Source: Paenibacillus sp. FSL R5-0345 (GTDB lineage Bacteria > Bacillota > Bacilli > Paenibacillales > Paenibacillaceae). Taken from it: DNA of 64,000 nt. The notes under the pieces are model-generated. The model did not search any database and was not told the DNA's origin. It saw only the letters and a program-made list of their open reading frames with translations. A program made the translations under genes and the position numbers. The stretch is taken from assembly GCF_000758585.1 (NCBI RefSeq), contig NZ_CP009281.1, positions 372,001 to 436,000 on the forward strand, in the 5' to 3' direction. Shown here one piece after another: positions 24,309-33,481 of this stretch (the first letter of the stretch is position 1; each line of letters begins with the position of its first letter).

Positions 24309-25286
24309 TTAGGGAAGACGAGTACCACGCGAACTAACGTATAAGTCATACCACTCTTTACGAGTAAGCTCCAGCTTGTCCGCATCGGCGCAGGCAGCAA
24401 TGCGCTGCGGATTCACAGTCCCAATCACAGGCTGAATAGCTGCCGGATGTGTCATTAGCCAGGATAGCACTATGGCTTCGGGTGTTGTTCCTTTTTTATC
24501 TGCAAGTTGTTTAACCATGGCAGCGGTCTGGACGATATTCTCTGGTTGATCCTCTAATGAACGTCCGCTAAATAAGCCTTGTGCGAGTGGGCCCCAAGCT
24601 TGAAGCTGAATATTCTCCATTCGACAATGCTCAAGGGTTCCCTCAGGAAAGGTAATATCCTTCCAAGGTTCACGGTTTACACTGATTCCAGCATCGACCC
24701 AGCTCAGCTTGGCTAGGCTCATATGTAGCTGGTTTACGATAAAAGGCTCATCGCAAGAGGCTTGGAGCATTTTGATTTGCGCTGCGCTCATATTGGATAC
24801 ACCGAAATGGCGAACCTTGCCTGCTGCTTTTAATTGATGCAATGCAGAGGCTACTTCCTCCGGATCCATTAGGGGATCAGGCCGATGAAGCAGCAGAATA
24901 TCTATATATTCTGTTCCTAGTCTCTGCAATATTCCATCTACACTGCTTAGAATATGCTGGCTTGAGAAATCGAACACATTAGAGCTGTCTCCAGGCTCCA
25001 TCAGCTTAATACCGCATTTCGATTGAATAATGATTTCTTCGCGGAGTCCTGGGCGTTCTTTGAAGATCTGACCGAACACCTTCTCGGCTTTACCGCGGGT
25101 ATAAATATCTGCATGATCAAACATATTGATACCAATAGAAAGTGCAGCGTCGACGGCTGCATGTCCTTGCTTAACATTCTCGGCGGTAATAGGTTCATGA
25201 TCCCAGCCCCCACCAAATCCCATACAACCTAGAGCAATACGGCTGGCTGGTATACCGCGCTTGTTTAAAGGCAGCGTTCTCAACAA
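24309..25286 (-). CDS. aldo/keto reductase (YdhF-like)
   Basis: An NADPH-dependent TIM-barrel oxidoreductase. The catalytic tetrad is visible: Asp in NMFDHADIY with Tyr, Lys in QSKCG and His in LLHRPDP. The NADP-binding C-terminus has WLMTHPAAIQPVIGTVNPQR. The substrate is unknown; relatives reduce aldehydes or ketones in general detoxification. Starts at TTG 25286 after TAGGAGG by six bases. It stands alone downstream of the PadR/MFS operon, with three TGTAC repeats in its promoter area (25316-25335). Confidence 0.93.
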   Translation of the reverse strand: MLRTLPLNKRGIPASRIALGCMGFGGGWDHEPITAENVKQGHAAVDAALSIGINMFDHADIYTRGKAEKVFGQIFKERPGLREEIIIQSKCGIKLMEPGDSSNVFDFSSQHILSSVDGILQRLGTEYIDILLLHRPDPLMDPEEVASALHQLKAAGKVRHFGVSNMSAAQIKMLQASCDEPFIVNQLHMSLAKLSWVDAGISVNREPWKDITFPEGTLEHCRMENIQLQAWGPLAQGLFSGRSLEDQPENIVQTAAMVKQLADKKGTTPEAIVLSWLMTHPAAIQPVIGTVNPQRIAACADADKLELTRKEWYDLYVSSRGTRLP

Positions 25287-25373
25287 TGTGATTCCTCCTA
25301 GGAAAATATGATTGCGTACACGTACATATTGTACACTTTTAGAATCCTGTATGGTATTTATTACAACTGGGCA

Positions 25374-25402
25374 GCAAAAAAAGAAGAGGCCTTTAGGCCT
25401 CT
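25374..25402 (-). terminator. terminator of the MFS-PadR operon
   Basis: The 7-bp stem AGAGGCC/GGCCTCT with a TTTA loop overlaps the PadR stop codon by two bases and is followed on the minus strand by a long T-rich run. Confidence 0.88.
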
Positions 25403-25964
25403 ACTCTAGATTGAGTGGTGTTCCGATATCATTTAACTTACGTGCTACAACGTCATTGTAGAGGTGTTTCAGCCATTTTAGCTCCGTCAGGTTATGTTCA
25501 TAGGTGCCGTACATGAGATGAAGAGCGGAACGAGGAACAATGGGAATATGTTCTTCATATACCTGATAAGCCAGATTTACCAGATGTTCAGTTTCCCGAA
25601 TGCGTTCTTCGAGCAGTTTCTCCACTTTGCTTTGATCGACATGACGCGACATGGCTAGCGCCATATACATCGGATGATAGAAAGGCTCGTTCTTTTTAAT
25701 TTGCTGTAGAATTAACTGTTCGAATAAATTTTTGCCTTGCTCAGTAATACCGTATATGGTTTTATCTGGGCGATCACTGCTGCTAATCACCTCTAAAGCT
25801 TCGATATAGCCATCTTGTGCAAGTTTATCGACAGCGTAATAAAGAGACCCAAGCTGCAATTTTGTAATTCGGTCCATGGAGCGTTCTTTCATAACTATTG
25901 TAATTTCATAGGGATGCATATTCCGTTCCAGCAGTAGACCGAGAATGGCCAATTTCATCGACAT
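25401..25964 (-). CDS. PadR-family transcriptional repressor
   Basis: An N-terminal winged helix (LAILGLLLERNMHPYEITIV, LQLGSLYYAVDKLAQDGYIE, TIYGITEQGK) is followed by a C-terminal helical dimer domain of about 100 residues, the PadR/Vir layout. It starts five bases after the MFS stop on the same strand, so it should repress its own operon in response to a pump substrate. The likely operator is the 16-bp palindrome in the promoter at 27566-27581. Length 187 is normal for this subgroup. Confidence 0.93.
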   Translation of the reverse strand: MSMKLAILGLLLERNMHPYEITIVMKERSMDRITKLQLGSLYYAVDKLAQDGYIEALEVISSSDRPDKTIYGITEQGKNLFEQLILQQIKKNEPFYHPMYMALAMSRHVDQSKVEKLLEERIRETEHLVNLAYQVYEEHIPIVPRSALHLMYGTYEHNLTELKWLKHLYNDVVARKLNDIGTPLNLE

Positions 25965-25969
25965 AATCG

Positions 25970-27490
25970 TTACCTTTTACCCTCGGATGCCTGAGCAGCT
26001 TTACTCGGAATGGTGAGGCGGTCTTTTGGCATAAGCAGCACAAAGACTAAACCAAGGACCGCAGGAATCAAGGCCCACATAAAGGTATGTGCGATAGAAG
26101 AGGACAGTGCGCTGGATATTTTCTCTAAAATTTCAGGTGGAATCTTGGCTCTTGCTTCAGGTGTCAGGGCCGCCCGCGGATCGCCGAAGGCTGCTGATTG
26201 CTCACTTCCGCCAAAAGCGTCGCTAATGCTGCTCGTGAAGCTATTACGCTGAATAATCCCGAAGATTGTAATTCCCAACGTCATTCCAAGAGAGCGCATA
26301 AAGGTACTTGTTGAAGTTGCCGAACCGCGTTGGCGCATGTCGAAATTATGGATCGCCGCCATGCTTAGTACGGAGAAGGAGAAGCCTACGCCGAACCCGG
26401 TCAAGGCCATAAATATATTCAGCATGAGACGGGAGGTATCTGGTGACAGAGTACTTAGACTATAGACACCTGCGACAAAGCAGACTGCGGACAGGATCAT
26501 AATGTTGCGGAAGCTGGTTTTGGTTGTAAGCAGCCCCCCGGACTGACTGCCCACGACCGTTCCGATCATCATCGGCATGAGGATCAATCCTGAGTTCGTT
26601 GCGGAGCCGCCAAATACACCCTGTACGAAGATAGGAATATAAATTGTAGCTACGATAAAGGCAGAGCCATAGAACAAGGCTGTCACACTACTTGTTGCAA
26701 ACAACCGTTTACTGAACATCGCGAACGAGATAACAGGTTCAGCCGCCACTCTCTCAATGAGGATGAATGCCAGCAACAGTACAGCAAAACCGGCGAACAA
26801 GCCGAGGATAACACTAGAATCCCAAGCGTATTGATTGCCTCCCAGCTCTAGTGCGAACATTAAGCAGATAATGGCGCCGACGAGAGTGAAGGCTCCGCCC
26901 CAGTCGATGCGCTGTTTTGCATGAGAGATCGACTCTTTGTAAGAAGTTGCGATCAGAAACAGTGCAATAATTCCGAGCGGCAGGTTAATGTAGAATACCC
27001 ACTGCCAGCCTACATAGTCGGTGATATATGCACCCAGTAACGGTCCTAGTACACTGGAGATTCCGAAGACGGCACCGAATAGGCCGGTCAGCTTTCCTCT
27101 TTTTTCAGGAGGGTAAATGTCGAAGACGATGGTGAAGGCGATAGGCATTAGTGCACCGCCGCCGATCCCTTGAACAGCCCGATAAATACTGAGCTGCGTA
27201 ATACTGGTTGCAGTACCACACAGTGCTGAGCCAACCAGGAATACAATCAGACCGAACATGAAGAAACGTTTACGTCCGTACATATCTGAGAGCTTGCCGA
27301 AGATAGGGGTTCCAGCCATTACCATGACCATATAGGCCGAGGTGACCCATACGATTTTATCCAGACCGCCAAGGTCAGAGACTATGGTTCCCATAGCTGA
27401 AGCTACAATGGTATTGTCCATCGCGGACATCAGAATACCGAGCAGCAGGCCGACAACTACGAGTTTAAGATTACTTTCTTTAGTATGCAT
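25970..27490 (-). CDS. DHA2-family MFS drug efflux transporter
   Basis: The protein has fourteen predicted membrane segments with DHA2 features: MSAMDNTIVASAMGTIVSDL in TM1, LSDMYGRKRFFM in the first loop and RAVQGIGGGALMPI and GPLLGAYITDYVGWQWVFYI as motif C-like regions. A longer extracytoplasmic loop lies near the C-terminus (GGSEQSAAFGDPRAALTPEA). The longest frame begins 22 codons earlier; ATG at 27490 follows AAAGGAG and starts MHTKESNLKL, so it is used (506 aa). In operon with its PadR regulator. Confidence 0.93.
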   Translation of the reverse strand: MHTKESNLKLVVVGLLLGILMSAMDNTIVASAMGTIVSDLGGLDKIVWVTSAYMVMVMAGTPIFGKLSDMYGRKRFFMFGLIVFLVGSALCGTATSITQLSIYRAVQGIGGGALMPIAFTIVFDIYPPEKRGKLTGLFGAVFGISSVLGPLLGAYITDYVGWQWVFYINLPLGIIALFLIATSYKESISHAKQRIDWGGAFTLVGAIICLMFALELGGNQYAWDSSVILGLFAGFAVLLLAFILIERVAAEPVISFAMFSKRLFATSSVTALFYGSAFIVATIYIPIFVQGVFGGSATNSGLILMPMMIGTVVGSQSGGLLTTKTSFRNIMILSAVCFVAGVYSLSTLSPDTSRLMLNIFMALTGFGVGFSFSVLSMAAIHNFDMRQRGSATSTSTFMRSLGMTLGITIFGIIQRNSFTSSISDAFGGSEQSAAFGDPRAALTPEARAKIPPEILEKISSALSSSIAHTFMWALIPAVLGLVFVLLMPKDRLTIPSKAAQASEGKR

Positions 27491-27561
27491 GCTTCGCAGG
27501 CTCCTTTTTCTAAATAGTGATATTCCGTTCAAATAATGTTCATACTTTAGAAGCAAAACTT

Positions 27562-27590
27562 ATTATATTCAAATTTGAATAGGGTAGCAA
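27562..27590 (-). promoter_or_regulatory. promoter and palindromic operator of the MFS-PadR operon
   Basis: On the minus strand TTGCTA (27590-27585) and TATAAT (27567-27562) are separated by 17 bases. The spacer is filled by the perfect 16-bp palindrome TATTCAAATTTGAATA (27566-27581), well placed for a repressor such as the PadR protein. Confidence 0.75.
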
Positions 27591-27641
27591 TAGTTTTTTT
27601 TAGAAAAGGGAATTGGAGTGCCAGGCAATGAAGAATGTCTC

Positions 27642-27670
27642 TTGACATACCCTACGGGGGTATATTATAT
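27642..27670 (+). promoter_or_regulatory. csoR promoter with CsoR operator
   Basis: TTGACA (27642-27647) is followed at 15-17 bases by TATTAT/TTATAT. The spacer holds ATACCCTACGGGGGTAT, the ATACCC-n4-GGGGTAT dyad typical of CsoR sites. Confidence 0.85.
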
Positions 27671-27693
27671 TAATGGCAAGGAGGCTGATTCTT

Positions 27694-28035
27694 ATGTCTA
27701 CTAGTAAGCAAGAACAAACTGAGAAATCCTGTGAGGCTGGCTGTCATTCATCTGGAGAACGAATGAGTCATCATTCAGCAGATTTCAAGAATGGTTTGAA
27801 TACTCGCCTCAACCGGATTGAAGGCCAGATCCGCGGGATAAAGGGTATGATAGAGCGGGATACTTATTGTGATGATGTGCTCAATCAGCTCGCAGCGGTT
27901 CAAGCGGCACTAAACGGTGTTGGTAAGATGCTGCTGGAAGGGCACATGAAGAGTTGTATTATTGAACGAATCGAAGCCGGTGAACATGAGGTTATCGATG
28001 AGCTGCTAATTACGGTTAACAAATTAATGAAATAA
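27694..28035 (+). CDS. csoR: CsoR copper-sensing repressor
   Basis: An all-helical metal-sensing repressor that releases DNA when Cu(I) binds. The family core is RLNRIEGQIRGIKGMIERDT, and the Cu(I) ligands are Cys59, His84 and Cys88 (TYCDD, EGHMKSC). An extra N-terminal Cys/His-rich stretch (CEAGCHSS, HHS) may bind metal too. The frame opens at 27673; ATG at 27694 follows AAGGAGG by nine bases, so it is used. First gene of the csoR-copZ-copA copper operon region, with matching operators before csoR and copA. Confidence 0.95.
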   Translation: MSTSKQEQTEKSCEAGCHSSGERMSHHSADFKNGLNTRLNRIEGQIRGIKGMIERDTYCDDVLNQLAAVQAALNGVGKMLLEGHMKSCIIERIEAGEHEVIDELLITVNKLMK

Positions 28036-28088
28036 TAAGCTACTGCTCCTTGAGCATGGCTTCATAACATTTACTGGAGGTAATATTA

Positions 28089-28289
28089 ATGTCGAACGCT
28101 ACATTAAACGTTGAAGGAATGTCGTGTGGTCACTGTGTCAGCTCTGTAGAGAAGGCTGTAGGTAATCTTGGAGCTACTGCAAAAGTTGATCTTGCTGCTA
28201 AAAAAGTTTCCGTTGAGTATGACGAGAATAAGGTAAGCCTTGGAGCTATTAAAGAAGCTATTGAAGATCAAGGGTATGATGTAGTTTAA
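28089..28289 (+). CDS. copZ: copper chaperone CopZ
   Basis: A 66-residue heavy-metal-associated domain with the Cu(I)-binding MSCGHC motif (residues 11-16) and the ferredoxin-like pattern ending IEDQGYDVV. It should hand Cu(I) to CopA and to CsoR. It lies 53 bases after csoR, with ACTGGAGG before ATG, and is followed by a terminator and a second CsoR operator. Confidence 0.96.
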   Translation: MSNATLNVEGMSCGHCVSSVEKAVGNLGATAKVDLAAKKVSVEYDENKVSLGAIKEAIEDQGYDVV

Positions 28290-28307
28290 TTTGAAGCAGA
28301 GTAATAA

Positions 28308-28352
28308 GGCTTGGAGCTGTATGGGGATGCCATAAGCTCCAATGCCTTTTCT
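28308..28352 (+). terminator. terminator after copZ
   Basis: The stem TTGGAGCT/AGCTCCAA (28311-28318, 28335-28342), extended by GGC/GCC, is followed by TTTTCTTTTT. It makes copA a separately started unit. Confidence 0.8.
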
Positions 28353-28368
28353 TTTTATAGAAATTATC

Positions 28369-28385
28369 ATACTCTATAGGGGTAT
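28369..28385 (+). promoter_or_regulatory. CsoR operator before copA
   Basis: ATACTCTATAGGGGTAT repeats the dyad seen before csoR with one changed base. It lies 18 bases before the copA start. Confidence 0.75.
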
Positions 28386-28402
28386 GAGGAGGCTTTGGAA
28401 TC

Positions 28403-30865
28403 ATGGATAAGTTAAAAACAACAGCATCACCCAATGAACAGCAAGCGACCGTACAGATTACAGGTATGACCTGTTCTGCTTGTGCAGCTCGAATTGAGAA
28501 AGGTTTGTCACGGATGGAGGGTGTTTCTCTCGCAAATGTAAATTTAGCCTTGGAACAAGCCACTGTCGGATTCGACCCTTCTGTATCAGGGTTACCACAA
28601 ATCGAAGATAAAATCCGCGCTCTTGGTTATGATACCGTCAAAGAGACCGCGGATTTTGATATATCAGGCATGACCTGTGCCGCATGCTCGGCGCGGATCG
28701 AAAAAGTGTTGAGCCGTACGCCGGGTATCGCAGCAGTGAACGTAAATTTAGCGCTGGAAACGGCACATGTAGAATATACTCCCGGTAATATTAGTCCAAG
28801 AGAGATCATGGAGAAGGTAAGCAATATCGGATATAAAGCTACCCTTAAAGAAGACCGCAAGGATCATGTGGATCGTCGTATACAGGAAATTCAGCATAAG
28901 AAGTGGAAGTGGGTCATTTCTGCTATTCTTTCTTTCCCATTGTTATGGGCGATGGCAGGTCATTTCTCATTCACAAGCTGGATTCCAACACCGGAGATAT
29001 TTATGAATCCTAGGTTTCAGCTTGTTCTGGCGACTCCCGTACAGTTTATCATTGGTTGGCAGTTCTACGTAGGCGCGTATAAAGCACTTCGTAACGGGAG
29101 TGCTAATATGGATGTGCTGGTCGTACTGGGAACATCCGCAGCGTATTTCTACAGTCTTTATCTGACGATTGATTCATTAAGTATGAAGGGAATGAATCAT
29201 ACCGTAGAAATGTATTATGAGACGAGTGCTGTACTCATCACGCTCATCCTCGTCGGTAAATGGTTCGAAGCGCTAGCGAAAGGACGTTCCTCTGACGCCA
29301 TTAAGAGCTTAATGGGGCTTCAGGCCAAGACGGCTCTCGTGATCCGCGATGGCAAAGAAATGAATATCCCGACAGATGAAGTGATTCCCGGCGATATTGT
29401 ATTGGTGAAGCCCGGAACAAAGGTGCCGGTGGATGGCGAGGTAGTAGAGGGCTCTTCTTCTGTGGACGAGTCTATGCTGACCGGAGAAAGTATTCCTGTA
29501 GAGAAAAAACCTGGAGATACTGTTATCGGTGCTACTTTAAATAAGAATGGGATCTTAAGAATCAAAGCCAACAAAGTAGGAAGAGACACTGCACTCGCTC
29601 AAATTATTAGAGTGGTGGAGGAGGCACAAGGCTCCAAAGCGCCAATTCAGCGGATCGCGGACGTCATCTCAGGGATCTTTGTACCGATTGTTGTAGGGAT
29701 TGCGGTAATCACTTTCTTGGTCTGGTATTTCTGGACAGCACCTGGTCAGTTCGCCGATGCTCTAGAAAAAGCCATTGCAGTGCTCGTAATCGCTTGTCCA
29801 TGTGCACTAGGTCTAGCAACCCCGACCTCCATTATGGCGGGATCGGGTCGCGCTGCGGAGCTTGGCATCCTGTTCAAAGGTGGTGAGCATTTAGAAGGTG
29901 CACAAGGGATTAAGATCGTTGTTTTGGATAAGACAGGTACGGTTACAAACGGTAAACCCGTGCTGACAGATATCGTGACTACAACTGGAATTGCCGCTTA
30001 TGGTAAAGAAAATGCCGAGAATCGTCTACTAGCTTTAACTGCTGCAGCTGAGAAATTATCAGAGCATCCGCTTGCGGAAGCTATCGTAGCAGGAGCTACC
30101 GAAAGAGGCTTGACCTTGCCAACTGCTGCGCAGTTTGATAATGTCCCTGGACGCGGAATTATGGCTGTGGTCTCAGACCAGAAGGTTATGGTAGGCACAC
30201 GGCGGATGATGGAAGATCATCACATGGACATCACAGAGTGGGCCCCAGTCATGAAGAGACTGGAAGAGGCAGGAAAGACAGCTATGCTTGTAGCGGTGGA
30301 CGATGAGATTGCCGGTATTGTCGCTGTGGCGGATACGATTAAGCCAACCTCAAGAGCAGCTGTAGCAGCGCTTCATGAGATGGGTATAGAGGTCGTAATG
30401 ATTACAGGGGACAACAAAATCACAGCCGAAGCTATTGCGAAACAAGCGGGCATTCGAAAAGTGTTAGCAGAGGTTCTACCGGAGGGTAAAGCGGAGGAAG
30501 TTCGTAAGCTGCAGCGAAATGGGACAAAGGTAGCTATGGTTGGAGATGGCATCAATGATGCTCCTGCACTGGCTACTGCAGACACGGGCATGGCGATCGG
30601 TACAGGGACGGATGTAGCAATGGAGGCTGCAGATATTACACTGATGCGGGGAGATCTGAAGAGTATACCCGATGCTATAATGATGAGCCGTAAAACAATG
30701 AGCAATATTAAGCAGAATTTGTTCTGGGCACTCGCATACAATACAATAGGTATACCGATTGCTGCACTCGGATTTCTAGCTCCATGGCTAGCTGGAGCTG
30801 CGATGGCATTCAGTTCTGTGTCCGTCGTCTTAAATGCACTTCGTTTGCAGCGGGTAAAGCTGTAA
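28403..30865 (+). CDS. copA: copper-exporting P1B-type ATPase CopA
   Basis: Exports Cu(I) from the cytosol using ATP. Two N-terminal heavy-metal domains carry MTCSACAAR and MTCAACSAR. Eight membrane segments include the transport motif [12 protein letters not shown]. The catalytic signs are TGES, DKTGT (phosphorylated Asp), SEHPLAEAI and [10 protein letters not shown]. Length 820 is typical. Starts at ATG 28403 after GAGGAGG. It is probably controlled by CsoR through the adjacent operator. Confidence 0.98.
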   Translation: MDKLKTTASPNEQQATVQITGMTCSACAARIEKGLSRMEGVSLANVNLALEQATVGFDPSVSGLPQIEDKIRALGYDTVKETADFDISGMTCAACSARIEKVLSRTPGIAAVNVNLALETAHVEYTPGNISPREIMEKVSNIGYKATLKEDRKDHVDRRIQEIQHKKWKWVISAILSFPLLWAMAGHFSFTSWIPTPEIFMNPRFQLVLATPVQFIIGWQFYVGAYKALRNGSANMDVLVVLGTSAAYFYSLYLTIDSLSMKGMNHTVEMYYETSAVLITLILVGKWFEALAKGRSSDAIKSLMGLQAKTALVIRDGKEMNIPTDEVIPGDIVLVKPGTKVPVDGEVVEGSSSVDESMLTGESIPVEKKPGDTVIGATLNKNGILRIKANKVGRDTALAQIIRVVEEAQGSKAPIQRIADVISGIFVPIVVGIAVITFLVWYFWTAPGQFADALEKAIAVLVIACPCALGLATPTSIMAGSGRAAELGILFKGGEHLEGAQGIKIVVLDKTGTVTNGKPVLTDIVTTTGIAAYGKENAENRLLALTAAAEKLSEHPLAEAIVAGATERGLTLPTAAQFDNVPGRGIMAVVSDQKVMVGTRRMMEDHHMDITEWAPVMKRLEEAGKTAMLVAVDDEIAGIVAVADTIKPTSRAAVAALHEMGIEVVMITGDNKITAEAIAKQAGIRKVLAEVLPEGKAEEVRKLQRNGTKVAMVGDGINDAPALATADTGMAIGTGTDVAMEAADITLMRGDLKSIPDAIMMSRKTMSNIKQNLFWALAYNTIGIPIAALGFLAPWLAGAAMAFSSVSVVLNALRLQRVKL

Positions 30866-30896
30866 GAGAAACTTAACTATGTAAGGAGTGGCCGCT

Positions 30897-31649
30897 GTGC
30901 AAGAAAACAACGAGACAATATCTCTATTAATGAACCATGCATCTGTCCGCAAGTATCAGGATAAGCCAGTAAGTGAAGAGCAGCTTGCAGCGATTATTGA
31001 GGCAGGCCAAATGGCTTCAACTTCCAGCAGTGTACAAGCCTATAGTGTTATTGCAGTGACTGACCCGGATCTAAAAGCAGAGCTTGCCGGATTAGCGGGT
31101 AATCAGGCTTATATAGAACAGTGCCCAGTCTTCTTGGTCTGGTGTGCGGATCTGTATCGGCTGCGTGAGGTGACAAAACCTCATTTACAGGGAGAGACTT
31201 CTTATGAAGATTCTGCGGAGAATCTTATTGTAGCTACCGTTGATGTTGCACTTGCTGCTCAGAACGCTGCGGTAGCTGCGGAATCACTCGGACTTGGGAT
31301 TGTTTATATCGGTGGAATTCGTAACCGGATCGCGGAGGTTTCTGAGCTGCTGGGACTGCCCGAACTGGTTTACCCGATATTTGGAATGTGTGTGGGATAT
31401 CCTGATGGAGCCTCAAGCCTGCGTCCGCGTCTTCCGTTAGAGGCTGTTCTGCATCGCAATCGCTACAATGCCGAAACCACGGTGGAGCAGGTCAAGACTT
31501 ACGATCAAGTCTCTTCAGACTATATGCGTGAGCGGACCCATGGTGCCAAGGATACACCTTGGTCAGTAATTATGGCAGAACGCTTGGCACAGCCAGCACG
31601 AATGCATATGAAGGAATTCCTGATCGAAAAAGGATTCTTTAAGCGGTAA
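30897..31649 (+). CDS. NAD(P)H-dependent FMN nitroreductase (NfsA/NfrA type)
   Basis: The flavin-binding pattern SVRKYQDKPVSEEQL and MASTSSSVQAYSV at the N-terminus, with GLGIVYIGGIRN and the C-terminal basic RPRLPLEAVLH, fit oxygen-insensitive nitroreductases. These reduce nitro-aromatics, quinones or flavins. GTG at 30888 overlaps the ribosome site; GTG at 30897 lies eight bases after AAGGAG and is chosen (250 aa). It follows copA by 31 bases and may be part of the copper response, but no operator of its own is seen. Confidence 0.9.
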   Translation: MQENNETISLLMNHASVRKYQDKPVSEEQLAAIIEAGQMASTSSSVQAYSVIAVTDPDLKAELAGLAGNQAYIEQCPVFLVWCADLYRLREVTKPHLQGETSYEDSAENLIVATVDVALAAQNAAVAAESLGLGIVYIGGIRNRIAEVSELLGLPELVYPIFGMCVGYPDGASSLRPRLPLEAVLHRNRYNAETTVEQVKTYDQVSSDYMRERTHGAKDTPWSVIMAERLAQPARMHMKEFLIEKGFFKR

Positions 31650-31667
31650 ATTAGCATTTTTCCTTAA

Positions 31668-31718
31668 GAGGTTGCCCTATTCGTAGTTAAAACTATGGAT
31701 AGGGCAGCTTCTTTTTTT
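31668..31718 (+). terminator. terminator after the nitroreductase
   Basis: GAGGTTGCCCTAT pairs with ATAGGGCAGCTTC, with an inner TAGTT/AACTA stem, and is followed by seven T. Confidence 0.9.
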
Positions 31719-31725
31719 GTGAAGG

Positions 31726-31769
31726 TGACAGTTGTCATCTTAAAGAAATGACAGTCCATACTAATGTCA
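31726..31769 (+). promoter_or_regulatory. repeated TGACA/TGTCA sites upstream of the ABC/two-component operon
   Basis: TGACA-GT-TGTCA at 31726-31737 and TGACA at 31749 with TGTCA at 31765 make two inverted pairs within 44 bases, 60-105 bases before the operon. They fit a response-regulator operator, probably of the regulator encoded in this operon. Confidence 0.5.
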
Positions 31770-31831
31770 GGTCCCCTTTTTCCATATGATTGAAATAGAT
31801 CAAACGCATTCGGAATCGGAGGGGTTACGTA

Positions 31832-32740
31832 ATGGACAGTGTTATAGAGATGAATGGCGTCAGCAAATTATATAAGGATAAGAAAGCAGTAGATCACATT
31901 AGCTTCAACATTGCCAAGGGTTCGATTACAGCTATTCTTGGACCGAACGGAGCAGGCAAAACAACGGCATTAGGAATGTTATTAGGGCTATTAGAGCCCA
32001 CTGAAGGCACAGTGAAAATTTTCGGACAACATCCGAAAGATAAAGCGGTACGTGAAAAGACCGGCGCGATGCTGCAGGAGGTAAGTGTAATGGATCGACT
32101 GAAGGTTCGGGAGATCATTGCTCTGATCCGTAGCTATTATCCACAGCCGATGGATATGGAATTTCTAATTAAAGCCACAGGGCTTGCGCCAGCGGATCTG
32201 AATAGATATGCCGAGAAGCTTTCAGGCGGTCAAAAGCGTAGTCTAGGCTTCGCGCTGGCCTTGGCGGGTGATCCGGAGCTGATCTTTTTCGATGAACCTA
32301 CGGTTGGACTTGATATTACTTCCCGGCGGCGTTTCTGGGATACGGTTCGCGGACTTGCGGAGCAGGGCAAGACAATTGTGTTCACGACGCATTATTTGCA
32401 GGAAGCCGAAGATATCGCCGATCGTATTCTGTTGTTCAGCAAAGGTCATTTAGTTGCGGACGGAAGTCCAGATGAGATTAAATCGCGGATTGTAAAGCGC
32501 TCGTTGTCTTTCCTGCCAGTAGGTGATCGCTCCCAATTGCGCAGAAACTTGCTAGACCTAAGCGCTATAGAAGATTGTTATGAAAAAGAAGGTCGAATTC
32601 ACGTAACGACAGACGATACGGATGAAGCGCTGCGAGCGATTTTTGTGACTGGACTTCCCGTGAAGGATGTCCGAATCGATCAGGGACGTCTGGATGACGC
32701 TTTTGAACAATTGACCATGAACCAAGAGGAGGCTATCTAA
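31832..32740 (+). CDS. ABC transporter ATP-binding protein (YvfR-like)
   Basis: The ATPase has Walker A GPNGAGKTT, signature LSGGQKRSLG, Walker B LIFFDEPTVGLD and the switch His in FTTHYLQEAED. A C-terminal domain of about 75 residues follows. First gene of a four-gene operon: ATPase, permease, kinase, regulator, the same content as Bacillus yvfRSTU and the linearmycin-type lnr operon. Such pumps export membrane-active compounds. Starts after GGAGGGG by seven bases. Confidence 0.93.
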   Translation: MDSVIEMNGVSKLYKDKKAVDHISFNIAKGSITAILGPNGAGKTTALGMLLGLLEPTEGTVKIFGQHPKDKAVREKTGAMLQEVSVMDRLKVREIIALIRSYYPQPMDMEFLIKATGLAPADLNRYAEKLSGGQKRSLGFALALAGDPELIFFDEPTVGLDITSRRRFWDTVRGLAEQGKTIVFTTHYLQEAEDIADRILLFSKGHLVADGSPDEIKSRIVKRSLSFLPVGDRSQLRRNLLDLSAIEDCYEKEGRIHVTTDDTDEALRAIFVTGLPVKDVRIDQGRLDDAFEQLTMNQEEAI

Positions 32741-32742
32741 AG

Positions 32743-33477
32743 ATGAGACTAATTACTGTACAATGTAAAGCCGAGATGCTGCGGATCATCCGTAATCCCT
32801 ATTATGTGTTCTGGTCTTTGCTCATGCCCATCATGTTCTACTTCATCTTCACCCGAGTGGTCAATACAGGTAACGATGACCCAACGTGGCGCGCTCACTA
32901 CTTGATGTCGATGGCAACCTTTAGTGTAATGGGCTCAGCGATTATGACGCTTGGCATTCGTTTGGTGCAAGAGCGAACACAAGGCTGGACCACCTTTATT
33001 CGGATTACCCCGCTACCGGGTTCAATTTATTTCTTCGGAAAAATGTTCGGACAAACGATGATGCACCTGTTCTCGGTCATTTGTATTTTTGCCGCAGGCT
33101 ATTTAATCAATGGTGTCTCCTTATCAGCGGGTCAATGGGTGCTTAGCGTGCTATGGATTCTGATTGGTTCCCTTCCATTTTTGGCGATTGGTACGCTTGT
33201 GGGTGCTATGAAACGGGTGGATACGGCTAGTGGAGTCAGTAACGTGATTTATATGGCGCTTGCTGTAGCGGGGGGCATGTGGATGCCGATTGAGATTTTG
33301 CCACGATTAATGCAGAAGATTGGTCATTGGTTACCTTCTTATAACTATGGAAATGGGGCGTGGGAGATTGTACGTGGCTCAGCCCCGCAGTGGAGTAATG
33401 TCTTGATTTTGCTCGGATATTTGGTAGTTTTTATGTTACTATCGGTTTATATTCGAAAAAAACAGGAAGCGGTGTGA
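32743..33477 (+). CDS. ABC-2 type permease (YvfS-like)
   Basis: The protein has six membrane segments; the N-terminus MRLITVQCKAEMLRIIRNPY and the conserved GGMWMPIEILP region fit the ABC-2 family. It starts two bases after the ATPase stop, so the two form one transporter. Substrate unknown. Confidence 0.92.
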   Translation: MRLITVQCKAEMLRIIRNPYYVFWSLLMPIMFYFIFTRVVNTGNDDPTWRAHYLMSMATFSVMGSAIMTLGIRLVQERTQGWTTFIRITPLPGSIYFFGKMFGQTMMHLFSVICIFAAGYLINGVSLSAGQWVLSVLWILIGSLPFLAIGTLVGAMKRVDTASGVSNVIYMALAVAGGMWMPIEILPRLMQKIGHWLPSYNYGNGAWEIVRGSAPQWSNVLILLGYLVVFMLLSVYIRKKQEAV

Positions 33478-33481
33478 ATGA

